From Heterobilharzia americana (taxonomy: Eukaryota > Platyhelminthes > Trematoda > Strigeidida > Schistosomatidae), in the NCBI GenBank assembly GCA_944470555.2, contig OX104130.1, forward strand, positions 63,183,160 to 63,247,159: 64,000 nt of DNA, given 5' to 3'. The notes beneath the pieces are model-generated. The model did not search any database. It was not told where the DNA came from and saw only the letters and a list, made by a program, of their open reading frames with translations. The translations under genes were made by a program, and so were the position numbers. Below are positions 33,507 through 56,858 of the stretch, piece by piece; position 1 is the stretch's first letter; each line of letters begins with the position of its first letter.

Positions 33507-36500
33507 ATGGAGGATAAAAACGATGCTCATATGAATCTTGAAACACTGTCTGATGACCCGACTGACTTGCTTAAAAAAGACAGCTTGGATTGTGGCACAA
33601 ACGTGCAAAATATTCAGTATCATGAAAATTCAGATATACTCAAATCTGATACTCCAACTCAAGAAAACACAAACCATATTGAACACAGTGGCACCATTGA
33701 TTCTGTCGAAGCGATGCCTAATTCCACAAAATCCTTAAGCAATGACGAAGATAATATTGATAAAAAAGTTGATATCAAACGCACAAACCCTCCGTTCTAC
33801 AATGATCCCAAAGTGAGCGTGACTGTTCACGTAGAATCAATATGTGGTGTGTTGCTAGAAATATTTTTCGTCCCTGACAAATTTACCGTCTCAGACATTA
33901 GAATAATGCTCATCAAAGACACTGGCATAAAACATGAAAACCTACTACTCCAGTACAAAGGTGAACTGGTAAACTCTGATACTTCACTGATTAAATTGGC
34001 AGAAGAAAACAGACAAGTAAATCTCTCAATTTTGCTGAAAAATGTTGATGACTCACTAAAATTGAAGTTAGGATGCCGTGAAATGGTCTATACATCCGGA
34101 CTTACCATTAAGATTATTGGCAAAAAGGTAAGAGTCACAAAAGATCCCTACAGTCAGAAAAGTATCATGTCAGTAAATAAGAAAAATGGAACAGACATAA
34201 GTGAAGAGCATATTCATATAGATTGGTTACCATATGATTATCACAAACCATTTCTTGGTGGCTACAGGAATACAATTACAAATTACAGATATTATAATGC
34301 ATCCACACAAACAAAACCGACACCACGGAAAGTTAAGCAAGTCGTAAAAATATCAAGAGATACACAAACATACAAAATGCGTCATTTTGGAAACATGACA
34401 GTAAATCATATGTCTACACAGTTTTCAAAGCCGGGATATTTTGTGTCAAATAGCAAAGATAGAGTGAAAACTCCGGGACTATATGAAACAGCAGATGAAT
34501 ACCATGCAAGGATATTAAAGAAAGTAAGATTTCTGATATATTCACATAGTCACTTATTTGATAATGATTCTGCCTAGTCAAGCAAAAATACAGTATCTTG
34601 GTCCCAGAGATTTTAATTACCAATACGATGTATTTTTATAAGAATATGTCAGTCAGCTATAGAAGATAACCTAATCTATACCAACGGTAAACTTGGGTTT
34701 GCCAGATTATTTCCTAGCTGGACCGTTCTATTATTTTTACCAATAACCAACTAATAGATTGAAACCTTCCATTTTAGTCTGTTAATTATAAATACTACAG
34801 TGAAATAGTATTACTTAGTGGACAACATTTCGGACATAATTTATCGTCCATATCCATGCCATGATTAGGAACGTTCTATTTAAAATATGAAGAAAAACAA
34901 AGATAGTCAGATACCCTCTAGTAAAAACCAAACGCACTTGTAAGCCTAATTAGAAAGGTCTCGAAGGAAGACTGTCTACTGTAAAAGTTGACAGTTAGTG
35001 CACCACGGATTTAAAATCAAAACCAAATCCAGTAATTCAACTTGGAGATTTGTGGGGAATTAGTTTATGGACTTCAAGTTAGTACTCGTCATAGGATGAT
35101 ATCAGTTGGAGAACCATTGAAAACCTTAGAGCACTGGATAGCTGTTTCGTCCTAGTAGGGAGCCCCTCAGCAGTCCGTTCCAATGACCCCACCGGGGATT
35201 GAACCCAGGGCCTTCAGGTTGCACATCCAGCACGTCACACTACATTGCGAACCGGCAGAAGTAGGGAAAATGAACCATTGGATTCCGATCCGGTGGTTCA
35301 AGAGTAACGTGATTGTCACGGGACCTGAAGGTCTTGGGTTTGGCCCCTATGGAGTCATGGGTGATCACTGGCAAGGAGTGTTATACTAGAACGAAACAGC
35401 TGTTCAGTGTTCCCAGGTTTCAATGGTTCTCCAACTGATATCAATCCATGAAGAATACCAACTCGATGCTAAGAAAATCAAGTACTTGGAAATATAGTGG
35501 TCGTATCAGGTTGAAAGGAAACGCTACAGTTTATTTCTCATGTCAGAGTGATGTAAAACAAAGTCTTATGTATTTAACCATATCGCTTCGGCTTTCGATA
35601 TGCCCACCTAAGACGTTCCATAAATCAACCGCCGAGTTTTTCTGACTGAACTGTAAGCCACTCATGTGGTGTAAAGTGACTCTCGTGAAATCGAAAAAAA
35701 GCCTGTAAGATAATTCATATATTTGATAAATTCATGTAGTTTCACCTTGTTTCCTGACCAACATTTTCTCTTGCTAAACAACTTACCAATCTGCTGCAAT
35801 GTGTAAATAAAAATCCCCCCCTATTTCACAACTGTCTTGAAACTCCCAATCACGTAATGATTTATCTACCTACTGTTACTACACCTCATTAAAACAAACA
35901 TCAATTCTGTTGTGGTTCATGAGCTACCTCATGAGTCCCTTCACTCAAAATGGATTGTTTGCTTACTTACTATCTTTTTTCAGTTCGGAGTTGTAAAACT
36001 ATTCAGTAACTTAAATATTCTCGCTCATTTTCAATATATAAACAAAAGGCTACTTGTCTTAAGAGTTCAAAAATCATTGGTACTGTACTAATATATGCTA
36101 CTGTATAATAATTCTTCCCTCACATCAGAAATATCAAAAAGAATATGTATCTAACCGATTTTTGGTGATCTCATTTGATCATTGAGAGTGTTGAATTTCT
36201 GAAAAAGGCATCGAATAAAATGTACAGATACTCAAAAATACGTAATCATTGGATACTTCGTACGAAATCCAAAGAAAATTGTTCCAAGCATCACTAATTT
36301 TCTGGATGGTTTAATAGTTTACCTTGGTGCACACATACAGTAATGTTAAAAAATACAATATAGTTGTGCATACTTATTCTAAATTTGCATAAGATCTTTC
36401 CTAAATCCCAGTAGTTATTGTATTTTACGAAAAACAATAAAATGATGCAGTAGAACAATATTAAGGTTAACTTAATGCTTACAAACTTTGGAGTCGAGCA

Positions 36501-39500
36501 CATTGATCAATTACCCAGCCGACAACACCAAGCACCAATTACTATCAACGGGAGAAACCTAAAGGAAGTAGTCTCTATCACCTACCTAGGCAGCATCGTT
36601 TCAAATACAGGCGGCACAGGTGAGGATGTCAAAGCCAGGATAGGAAGGACAGCAAGACAGGCCTTCATTATTCTGAAATCAGTGTTGAGATCTGCTGCAC
36701 TCAGCATAAATCGTGAACAAGATCCGGATTCTCAACACTAATTCAGTCGTCAGTGCTTCTAAATGGTTCAGAAACTTGACGCCCTACGAAAAGCATTTCC
36801 AACAAACTAAAGTCATTCATCAATAGTTGCCTACTCTCACTCGATACTGAAGATCAGGTGGCCAGAATAATAAGAATAAGCAACAAGGAACTCTGGCCTG
36901 CCAACAAACTAACCAAGAACCCATCTTCCAACAAATATGCAGAAGAAAGTGGAGATGGATTGGATTTGGCATACACTGAGAAAACCATTCGGAGGCATCA
37001 CGCGCCAAGCCCTTGAGTGGGATCCAAATGGGAAATGACGAGTTGGGCGTTCGAGGGTGATCATGTGAGGAAGAAATGAAAGCTACTGGGGAGTCGTGGA
37101 GCCAGGTACAAAAGACTGCAGAGAACAGGGTGAAATGGAGACGTGCTACTGAAGTCCTATGTTCTACTAGGAACCCAAGCAACAAATAATAATAATAAAC
37201 ATTGATCAATTATTCTTCTTCTGTATTCTGAGTTTGACTCTATTGATAACTGTGAGTGCCTTCTTGTTCATATGTTTCAGAAACAAAAAAAAAGAGTCTT
37301 GAACAGTAATAAGTTCATTTATTTAATACTCCTGAAAACCCATATATGATTTGATAAAATACAGTTGAAGTCAAGTGAACAAGGAGTTTCAGTATATCGG
37401 TTTCTGCCTTAGTGATAAATCTAAGCTTTTTACAATGTAAACTTGAAATAGAACTTAGTACTTTTGTGATGTTAGATAATCCTTATATTTGAATAAATCT
37501 GATCATTTTTGCAATACGATTATTCCAACCTCCCTCCCAGTTTCATCTTCAAGGAAGTTGCACAAATTAGAATAATGAAGATCAGTTATAATTTAATCTT
37601 GATCATTTACTTTAAGAAGCTCAAAAGAGAATGTTAATCAACCTGTGTCAACGTCCGGCTTAGCATTATAGTATAATAGTTTATTCTGCTGCATCAACAG
37701 ATCAAGGTAGAAGACACCATGATCAAAGATGGAGAAATAAGGAAGAAAGTAATGGGAGATGATACTTTACTGACGTGGTGAAACCAAGACGCAACCTATG
37801 CTATAAAGGTAACGGTGGCAGGACACCTAAAGTCTTTCCATCTCCTCCATCTTTAATGATTAATGAATTTGGGGGTTTGTGGGGATTTAGAGATTTTTCA
37901 AGTTGGTATTCATCGTGGACTGACATCAGATTTGCAGCTAAATAAGAGAACAGAACAAACTGCTGCAAAGTGAACTCGGCCCTTAGTAGGTATTCACGTT
38001 ATTCACGATTGACCAAGTAACTGAAGTGATGGTCAACGCGCTCAACCAATTCATTTCCCATTGTTATATAGCATGGCAACACAGACCAGTGCTGGAGCGA
38101 CATTTCGCATTTAGGCGGCGTGAAGCCAAACATTCTCAAATTGATGCTCAAGTTAATCAGAAGACTCCGCATCTTGCAAACATCATCGAAAAGGAGTGTA
38201 AGACGAAATACTGGAACTAACTTATTATAAAACTAGCTGAAAATTTTTTAATCTTAGACCCATATCTGAAGCTAACCTTCTACTTGGTGCCCAATGTTTG
38301 CGAAACTGTTCCGTGAAACACTGACCGAAATCCATGTTAATTTATATATTCCTGCAGCATGTAAACAAGTACTTCGGTCCAGGTTGACATATTTCACAGT
38401 AGTTTACAGAGAAAAGGTGGATAGAAAAAGACTGATATTAAAGAAGACAAAGTTGTGTGAAAGAATAAACAATCTGTAGATAACAGTTAGTGCGAATATT
38501 CAAGCTCAAGATGTCAAGGAATAAATACATCTACGCCATGGTGACCGGTTTTCAGCCAACTGCTGATTTTTTTCGTCTCGAGGACCCCCGACGGGTAGTC
38601 TACATCTCATTACACGACTCAGACCAACAGTAAGAGACTTTATCAACTGGTACCATATCTTGGTTTGACCACCCTGAACCCTCTTCCAAACTAATACAGC
38701 TTCCCCTAGCATATGACGTCGAGGTAGGTGGTGGCTGGATATATCCAGAACATGGTCAAGCCATTTTAGTCGACTAAGGTTCACAACCTCATCAGTCGAC
38801 GTGCCTGTCTTGCCCAGTATCGTCCCCCTGACCTCAACATTGTTCGCACGGTGATTCCACCATACGCGAGAAATGCTACAAAGATACCTGTGATCAAAAA
38901 CCTGTAACTGCTTGAGATCTATTTTCAACAGCAATAACCTGAAGCATTGCAGTATACTCGTCCTTTAATAGGTAGACGAATATTTCGCCAGTCGGAGCCC
39001 TAGATAACGCCAGTTGGCTAGTGCCAAACAGGCCTTCTGTAGGCTAGCTGAGATTTCATCGGCAACCAGTCGGTCTGGCCTAATGCAACTCCTCAAGTAA
39101 GTGAAGTCGTTGACACGTTCAACAACTTCACTCCCTGTCCTCAAACGCGGAGTAATTTTAGACCAGTCCAAAAACATCATCTTACATCTTTTTGACAGGT
39201 GCAAAACCTATGCCAAACATACTCATATTTCTACTCAAAATGTTTAGAAGACCCCGCATTTTGTCAGCGTCTTCACCTAGCAGGACAATATCGTCAGCAT
39301 ACTTCAAGTCAACCAAATCTCCTCCTGGAAGCAGAACAATCCCTGTGAAGTTAGAAATAACTAAGGCCATGTTCATTAGTATATCTATAAGGAAATTAAT
39401 TAGGAACTGTGGCAGCGAGCATCCCTGGTGGATACCACAAGATAGTGATGAGTCACTGGTAATCCATTTAAGTGTTTTAACTCTCTGGATTAAGAAATGC

Positions 39501-42500
39501 CAGAAAAAAAATTGCAGTCGACTTGCAATATTTAATATACATATATATTATCAAAATTGTAATGTATATAAATATTTAGTTCTCATGAGTGCAAAATGTT
39601 AGCTTCAGTGAGGTTGTCATGTTAAAAAAACCACTGCCACACAGTATTCAGTAATTACAACTATGTATTATGAGACACAAAAAAGTTCCTTACAAGGTTC
39701 GCATGTTATTTTAGAGGCAAGTCACTAGATAATTTGTGCGAATTTTGTGACCAAATCTACTTAACTTCCACGTCTTACAAGGCTGTAGCGTTTCAAAGAA
39801 CAACTTTAGGGGCCATTTTGATGACCTGATTAGTATTTCATCCAACCGACCAGTTATAGTGGGATTTATCATAGTTGTTAACGCTGATCTCAATACTATG
39901 TAACTAGATCAGCTAGCATAAATAGATCCTTGAGAACGAGTGGAGTAAAAAGCATACATTCAGGTATTTTACGTGTACATATGACTAAAACTACTAACTT
40001 CAGGAACCGTATAGAAAGACTGTATTAAATCAAGGAACAGGAAGTGGTTACTGTAATTCCTTAAACTTTCATGCTAGATAAGAAATCATTAATTGGTCTA
40101 GTCCTGAGTGCCAAATTAATTCTATCAATCGCTTTTGTGATGTGGCCGCCAAGGTAGGAGGCTAAGCATCGCAGTGTACACTGATAGATTTTAAATGGTT
40201 GGAGGCAAGTGGCAGGAAGCCGTGCTGGTTGGCACTCACCAGCCAAGCGTTGCTGCAACCTTGACGGAAATAATGTCCCGTCTGAGACTAGAACCCGTAC
40301 CAGCCATCGCTGAAGTCACAGAAGTTACCATTGAGTTGCTTGAGTAACGTCTCTGATTACAACACTGGGTAACACGGGTTCGAATTTCAGGAGGAACATC
40401 AGTTCCATCGATGTTGCAGATACGCCTTGCTGACGAGTACCAACAAGCACGAAACCTAGGTCCACGGCTTACTGCTGACTGCCTCCAACCAAAAAAATCA
40501 CTATCCCTGTTTCATAATTAAAAAACCAATAAGGGAATACATAATAAGTAAAATATATGATTTTACTCTAATGTCTTTCCAGCTGACATTTCGCTTTCCT
40601 TTAATGCATAGCTGAAGTCACTTCCGCAACTATTACTAGGCTAACGAGCTAGCTATCAACTACAACTAAGTAATTGCATTATATGGCGACACTGTACTAA
40701 TGAGGTTGCTTTAAAAGAATACTGGTCGCGTCATTCGCTTTTTAGCATATAGCACTTACAATAGCCAAAAAGGTTTAGGGATATCGAAAAGTGTATCTGA
40801 AACTTCTGATAAATTTGTGCTCACAAGTAACCCACGTGAATCCTAACAGGAAACTCTTATTACTGATCCATCTGAACGGTAAACGACCTCATACAGGTTT
40901 GATAATAAAACTGTTTAAGGGAATAGTTTATTTGCAGGTAGATAAAAATTATCAACTAGGTAAATAAGTTAACTATTAGGAGTTTTCAAGATAAAGAAAA
41001 ACTTGAAGTGACAAAATTACGATCATATTGACTGTGGTGACTAGCAGACGGATCCAGGAGGCGCGTTTCGTCTCACTTGGGACTCGTCAGCTAAACGTAC
41101 CTGCACTCCATTAAGTGATTTTGTTCCCACCAACCCTTCGCTTCAAGCGCCAAAACGTTATCCAATAAGCCACTGGGGCACAATAGCCACCTCTTATGCA
41201 AACAGGACAAAATGCCCGTCATGGTTTCATCTGCTTGTTACCAAAATTATTAATATAACATCATGAATATCCGAGACTATCGAGGTAAGATTACAATTTC
41301 TTTGAAACCTACAAAAAACGAAATGCAGAATACCTAACTTGATAGGTTTCTTAAGTTTTACGATTATACATGCAAAATCATCTGAGTAAAAGAGTGAATT
41401 CGTGTCAGCAAGAGAAAACCTGCTTTAGTAAGATGTAATGATAAGGTAAAGTTTTAAATTTCCAGTCTAACCTACTAAAGAAGGATGGATTTAATATCAT
41501 CCTTAAATGTAAATGAAACTTTTAAATGATGCTCCATATACTCATATAGTCTTTGAAACGCAAAACAAGTGAACAACTAGTTTTATCAAAATATTTTAAA
41601 TATGAAGCTTAATAAAGTGTATTGTTACTTGTGTTTCTTATTTTGTAGATCATTATCATTCAAAAGTATATACGTCGATGGCTTGCAAAGAAAAGAGTAG
41701 CACAGTTAAAAAAGATGAGAGATGATTATATTGCTTGGGAGGAAGCACAGGCTCAGGAATATAAAGATGCAATTGCAAAAAAAATTGCACATGATTTTGA
41801 GCGCCGACTTCATCCAAAAACTGCTGCTGATTTTGATAGACTGTATAATGCATTAGAAGCATGGAGAAGGGAAGAAGTTAAGAAAATAAAAGTACAACAA
41901 TTAACAGAAGCAGAAAAAAAGGCAGCTTTAGCATTAGTGTTGAATGAAGAGGCAGAACTAATCGCAGCTATTACCAGACACCAAATATGCATAAGTAACA
42001 AAAATACGAAAAAAATCCAATCTCACTGTTTAAAAAAGGCCTCCAAACCACACCTATGGACATCTGCCATTGATGGGAGAATGATTGAAGTAGCAACAGC
42101 TGAGACAATTCGTGCAAAGGAACTACTCGATATATATGAAACTCTAAGTTTGGAAAATGTAACACAAAATGAAAGGCTAGACATACTTCTGACACTAAAA
42201 CAAACTATTAGCCCATACAATATGAAAATTACTAAGGAGATAGCTGGATTAGTTGACCGGGAGGCAGAATTGATAATGCGTGGTGTTCCCTGTAAATACT
42301 TATCTGGACTAAGACAGAGAATTTGCAATAGATTCATTCAATTTGCCAAGTTACCTCAAGTTAATCCAGAAGTAGGTAAGTACCTTGTAGTACCTAGAAG
42401 CGCAGAAGGTGTACCATTGTTAATAGAAGATACTCAATACTGTGTATCATGTGGACGATACCTTAACAAAACAATGTTTCCACTCAACGCACGAGCAACT

Positions 42501-43244
42501 AGTTTACCCCCATGTGAGGCATGCAGACGGACTAATAACCGAGGATGTAACAGATTAGATCTGGAGCCATATCAATATATATTAATCGAACTACAACAAA
42601 ATGAAACCAGGTTGGTTGCAAAAATGAAAAAAGTGGCAATTGAAAATGCTAGAGAGGCAGAACTACAAAGATTAGAACGGGGTGAATCCCCACAACCCGA
42701 AACAGATGCTATTATTAATGGAGAGAATGATAATACTCTTTCCATAAACCCACTCCCGTTCTTGATAAACAAAGAGGATATAAGATTTTTAATCGATCAA
42801 ATTTGGGAAAGTCGATCAGTTCTTTCTGGTTGGACAAATTTACTTGATTTGACACTAACTCGATGGAACATTAATGAACCATGGTCACCATGGAATACTA
42901 TAGTTGTAACTAGAGAAGAAGCTGAAATTCATGCAAATCTAAGTAAACTGAAAACAGAGGATATTTACGCAGATCCTTTGATCAATTTGGTAAACCAAAG
43001 GCTCATAATGGGTAAAAATGAGTTTCACAGATTATATCACAATGGCCTTGAAATGTCTAAGGAACTGCTGATAAACAACAAACACATACAGAACCCGGAG
43101 AATACTTCACTATGGCCCAAACAGAAGCGTCAAGAATTACCACCATTAACAGCTGTTCCACAGACACAGTTAACAAAATCACATGAACCCACATATCAAC
43201 CACCAGATGTTGCATTACCAGCTATCATTGGCGAGCAGAGATGA
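33507..43244 (+). CDS. IQUB: IQ motif and ubiquitin-like domain protein, two coding exons
   Basis: Exon 1 is 33507-34523 (339 codons, phase 0; donor AAA|GTAAGA). Exon 2 is 41649-43244 (acceptor TTTTGTAG; 531 codons plus stop). Together they give 870 aa; human IQUB is about 790. The acidic, Asn-rich N-terminus is followed by a ubiquitin-like fold at residues 101-178 and the IQUB signature KPFLGGYRN at 247-255 with ASTQT after it. The splice joins EYHARILKK to an IQ motif (IIIIQKYIRRWLAKKRVAQL, 340-359), the same join as in vertebrate IQUB. The C-terminal half has a CxxC...CxxC pair (residues 604/607 and 628/631) and the conserved IWESRSVLS and WSPWN segments. The family member in mammals is a radial-spoke component of motile axonemes needed for sperm motility; the same role here is inference. 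Confidence 0.95.
35098..35267 (-). mobile_element. tRNA-derived SINE with decayed hammerhead core
   Basis: On the minus strand a tRNA-like head (pol III B-box-like GGGTTCAATCCC at about 35198-35210) precedes a hammerhead-like segment: CTGAGGGG, then CTAGGACGAAAC. The consensus core CTGANGAG is mutated at one position, so cleavage is doubtful. It faces an inverted partner at 35268-35442. Confidence 0.7.
35268..35442 (+). mobile_element. tRNA-derived SINE, inverted partner
   Basis: Plus-strand copy of the same SINE: CGATCCGGTGGTTCAAGAGTAACG (A-box part), a B-box-like GGGTTTGGCCCC, and the 3' part CTAGAACGAAACAGCTGTTCAGTG. The hammerhead core is more damaged than in its partner. Its end mirrors the start of the partner exactly (CCAACTGATATC against GATATCAGTTGG). 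Confidence 0.7.
36500..37212 (+). mobile_element. 5'-truncated RTE copy with 14-bp target-site duplication
   Basis: ACATTGATCAATTA at 36500-36513 and 37199-37212 flanks a 685-bp insert that ends in (AAT)n. The insert encodes, with frameshifts, the C-terminal RT region of the same family as 3431-6686: INGRNLKEV, TYLGSIVSNTGG, VKARIG, then the RKWRWIG and TRQALEW segments. It is oriented with the IQUB transcript. Confidence 0.9.
38011..38200 (-). mobile_element. RTE RT fragment
   Basis: Minus-strand piece matching 60910-61085 of the right-end element. Shared blocks include GTGATGGTCAAC/GTGGTCAAC, CAGTGCTGGAGC/CAGTCCTGGAGC and CATTCTCAAATT. Strongly diverged. Confidence 0.6.
38365..39470 (-). 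mobile_element. 5'-truncated RTE copy: RT C-terminus plus 3' UTR
   Basis: Read downwards from about 39470. LPGGDLVDLKYADDIVLL (catalytic YADD) is near 39300, FTYLRSCIRPDRLVADEIS near 39090, and RLKWLDHVLDISSHHLPRRHML and GGQTKIWYQ at 38770-38640. The 3' UTR repeat follows to about 38365. Several frame changes occur. Same family as the 60080-64000 element, with which it aligns throughout. Confidence 0.82.
40085..40505. mobile_element. Cluster of SINE-derived pieces, one with a hammerhead core
   Basis: Contains SINE 3' pieces in both orientations (TCTAGTCCTGAGTGC at about 40098 plus; TGGTTGGAGGCA minus). A plus-strand unit also carries a B-box (GGGTTCGAATTTC at about 40377-40389) followed by CTGACGAG at 40430-40437 and CGAAAC at 40450-40455. 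This is the order expected of the schistosome hammerhead SINE. Stem II retains G-C, T-A and C-G pairs with one mismatch. Confidence 0.65.
41048..41190 (-). mobile_element. Hammerhead-bearing tRNA-derived SINE
   Basis: On the minus strand the tRNA-like head (GCTTATTGGATAACG, near 41175-41160) leads to CTGACGAG (41083-41090), a stem II formed by GTCC/GAGAC-type pairing, CGAAAC (41064-41069 region) and a CTC cleavage triplet before CTGGATCC. The core consensus CTGANGA...GAAA is complete. Helix I is weakened (TTTAG against CTGGAT). Confidence 0.7.
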
Positions 43245-43629
43245 AGTTCTCTAACAAAAGGTAACACACAATGTAACCAGTGTTATCTAAAAAATATTAA
43301 ATACAATAGAACAACTAATTGACAAGTAATGCAGATAAACCACCTTATCATTTGGATATATTTACGTATTACTTACTTAACGATTTAAACAGAAGAAGGA
43401 AAATAGTGCTGATAAAAAGTCATCCATTTTCTGTTAATTAAATAAAATTAATTACCATTATCAAGTCCTCTTAAATGCATTTCTGTATAATGTTCACTGG
43501 TGACATGCTTCTAGATGAATATCCCGAAGTTCTAACGAAAAACCATGACCTATGGGGTCAACCATTCGGAAGTGAAGCGGATGCTAACTGGAAACCTGGG
43601 TAGACAGTTGCGAATCGAAAGAAGCTGCA
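43245..43629. other. IQUB downstream region
   Basis: AT-rich. AATAAA at 43441-43446 is a plausible poly(A) signal about 200 bp after the stop codon. No gene. Confidence 0.45.
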
Positions 43630-43750
43630 CACTGTGGACCACTGAACTCCGGCTGACAGGCTGAGTAATTAACGCGTTCACCGCGAGACCTGAGTTCGAT
43701 CCCTAATGGAGTCGTGGGTACGCGCTCCTAAAGTCCCACGCCAGCACTAA
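43630..43750 (+). mobile_element. tRNA-derived SINE fragment
   Basis: Plus-strand tRNA-like head: GGCTGAGTAATTAACGCG (A box region) and GAGTTCGATCCCT (B box), followed by GCTCCTAAAGTCCCACGCC, a remnant of the SINE body. The hammerhead half is not preserved. Confidence 0.6.
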
Positions 43751-44129
43751 CAATAAAAACAGTTGGTATGTCAATCACTGTAGTTCAATACCTTAAGATT
43801 ATTACATCGAAAAAGTGCTTAGTAAACATACTTTTCAAGTCTGGAAAGTATCTACAACGGTGTTAGTAGGCCAATGTATGTTCGATTGTTTTCACAAAAC
43901 ATATTTAAAAAGTTGGATCTATTTTATATAATTCTGCAGGATAACTTCTATAGTAAGTATCTGATTCTAAAAATAGCTCAGTAGAAAGAGAACCGGCCAC
44001 ATTCTTTTAAATGTCTAAATGGGATGCTCTAGTTGTCCTACTAAATTACTTGACTGCACCTCAGGTAGAGTGAAGGCTTACAGCCGAATATCTCCATTGT
44101 TTTAAACCAAAAGTGATGTTAAGCAGAGC

Positions 44130-45020
44130 TGGCCCAATTGACTATTCCTCTTTAATTTCGTCATCGATGACCTTCACGAGATAGATTTGAAAGTATGTAG
44201 CTGGTAGTGGTATAGATTTGATACCGGGTGAAAGACTTTTCAACGTCAAGTATGTGAACAATATCGTCTTATTGTGCAACAACATATAGGCTACCCAAAT
44301 TGTACTCAGTCAGTTTCCATTAGTATGGTATGTGCTTCGCACCATCAAAGTGCATTTACAAAATTGAGGGGAGACTGTACCACTCATCCTTCATGATGAG
44401 ACTTTCCAAGGCGTCAAAATGTTTGGGTAGTTGTGTGAATGTAGGTAGGGGTGTGGTTGATGAAATTTCCAACCATATATCAAAATCCAGAACGGTATAC
44501 ATCAATCTGGATCACCTTCGGCCCCGTCATGATGTTAACTTCCAATACAGCGCCGATAAGAGCAAGTCCGCTCCACAACTGTGAAACCTGGTCTCTTCAA
44601 GCTAAGGAGATATCCTAAAACTGCATTTTCGAACACTGGTATCTTCGAGGGATTGTTCATACCCCGTTGAAACACCTTGTTAGTAATTGAGGTGAGGAGG
44701 CGTACATTTGAATGTGATAAGGATCAAAATTCATTAGGTGTGGTAATCTTAAAAAAATGGCTTGGACATATGTTACACATCTTATCCCAAAGGCTTTAAC
44801 ACCATTCACTTGTCCTATACCCGGTTGAAAAACGTGGAGATGAAGAGGCACTGTGGGATCACGAGTTGTTGTGTTGGACGAGAATCTGTAGGTGTCCCAT
44901 GATTCCCTAGATGGGTGCAATAGACTAACAAACTCAGTTCTTCTGGTGATGGCAAACATAGCTCATAATCAAAACTACCGACTATCGTGCAGCAGCTTTC
45001 TTGTTTATTCCATTACTGAA
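44130..45020 (+). mobile_element. Decayed RTE-like reverse transcriptase fragment
   Basis: Plus-strand pieces in several frames: FNFVIDDLHEIDL (about 44155), MCFAPSKC (44330), LGSCVNVGRGVVDEISNHI (44410-44470), TVYINLDHLRPRHDV, CETWSLQ (about 44580) and KKWLGHMLHI (44750). The order matches the RT palm-to-C-terminus of RTE elements, but the catalytic box is damaged (VNNIV in place of ADDIV). It is distinct from the other RTE copies in the window. Confidence 0.7.
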
Positions 45021-45444
45021 GAGTGAAACAAAAGTAGTGAATGCTTTCCTGAATGTCTCTGAGACAGTTTCTTTAATAACTCATTTCTGCTTTGTTTAGA
45101 TTCTTTCATCCATTTCCCACGTCTTCTAAATGCTACTTTACCATTTTTAACGGCTCATCTCTTTGTATTCATGTTGAGAAAAGGAATAATATAGCTGCAA
45201 CAGACGTAGAGCTAACAGTCAAACGTTTAAAAATGTACATAGTCGTTGAGTTGTACATCAGTGAAAGTGATGGGAACTAGAAATAAACGTATTAGTCCTT
45301 GTAATTTATACTACTACCATGGGACAACACTTAAAACCAGTTCATTAGATAAAATAAGTTTATTTCATAAACTAAAGAGTATGACCACTGTTGTGAAAGT
45401 CAATGATTAGAATCTGCAAATTGTATTTAGTCTGTGATATGTTT

Positions 45445-45645
45445 CAGGGACACACCTTGACATCTGAAGCTTGAATATTTGCACTAACCGTTATCTCCAG
45501 TTTGTTTATTCTCTTATAAAACGTTGTCTACTTTTATACCACTCTATTTCTCTGCACCTGTTCTTTGTATACTATTGTGAAGTGTGGCAACTTGAGCCGA
45601 TGCACTTGTGTGTGAGGTTCTATGTTGATTTCGTCAGTCCGGGAC
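45445..45645 (+). repeat. RTE 3'-UTR-like repeat
   Basis: Second copy of the repeat at 30840-31020, with TTGACATCTGAAGCTTGAATATTTGC and GGCAACTTGAGCCGATGCAC-type blocks. A related piece is at 47820-47990. Confidence 0.6.
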
Positions 45646-45774
45646 AAAGACCGTAACCGTGTTTCCCAATTTTTCTAAAAATCACTTTCCGGAAGTACCA
45701 ATCCACAGTTGTAAGGTTAATTAAATGATATTTAAAAAGTTCATCTACTAGTGTAGTGGATGCTACTGATAAGA

Positions 45775-46030
45775 ATGGATATAAGTAGTATATGTTGACA
45801 GGGCGGTAGAAATCATAGGCAATTACCAGAGCAATGGGTAAAGATTCTGCCCACAAAAACGCAAGAGACAGGGTGGGCGTATGAACAGCAAATCGAGATA
45901 GAAGAAGAAAAGGAAATGAAACACTGTGCAAATGACTATTTTATTGGAAAGTGTATAGTGTTTCATCAGTACTGTACAAAATGTCATAATACAGGTTCTG
46001 TCCCATGTCTTATTATTTCTCGTTTCTTAC
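45775..46030 (+). repeat. Interspersed direct repeat, copy A
   Basis: Matches 49912-50165 in the same orientation. Shared blocks are AGAAATCATAGGCAATTACC, AATGGGTAAAGATTCT and AACGCAAGAGACAGGGTGG. No coding content. It lies just downstream of DPM1, while copy B lies in a DPM1 intron. Confidence 0.8.
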
Positions 46031-46185
46031 ATTACAACTATGCATAATAATGCAAGAATTGAATTAAAGACAACATGATGATGAACTTCAGATTGACTTA
46101 ATTGATGATAAGTAAGAATAAATACAAAAAAATCACAACCAAATATGCAAATAAATTTATATATTATGAGAATATAAATAACAAA

Positions 46186-56858
<10,673 letters not shown>

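Larger units (their letters stand above)
34524..41648 (+). other. IQUB intron 1 (7.1 kb)
   Basis: Defined by GTAAGA at 34524 and TTGTAG before 41649; the reading phase is kept. Contents: a head-to-head SINE pair (35098-35442), an RTE fragment with its own target-site duplication (36500-37212), two minus-strand RTE pieces (38011-38200 and 38365-39470), a SINE cluster (40085-40505) and a hammerhead SINE (41048-41190). The remaining stretches 34578-35090, 35450-36499, 37213-38010 and 39480-40080 show nothing I recognise. Confidence 0.85.

Noticed and set aside
35180..35280. tRNA genes suggested by B-box sequences (also near 43690, 50570, 52220)
   Set aside because: The cloverleaf is incomplete and each is followed by SINE body or hammerhead sequence, so they are tRNA-derived SINE heads.
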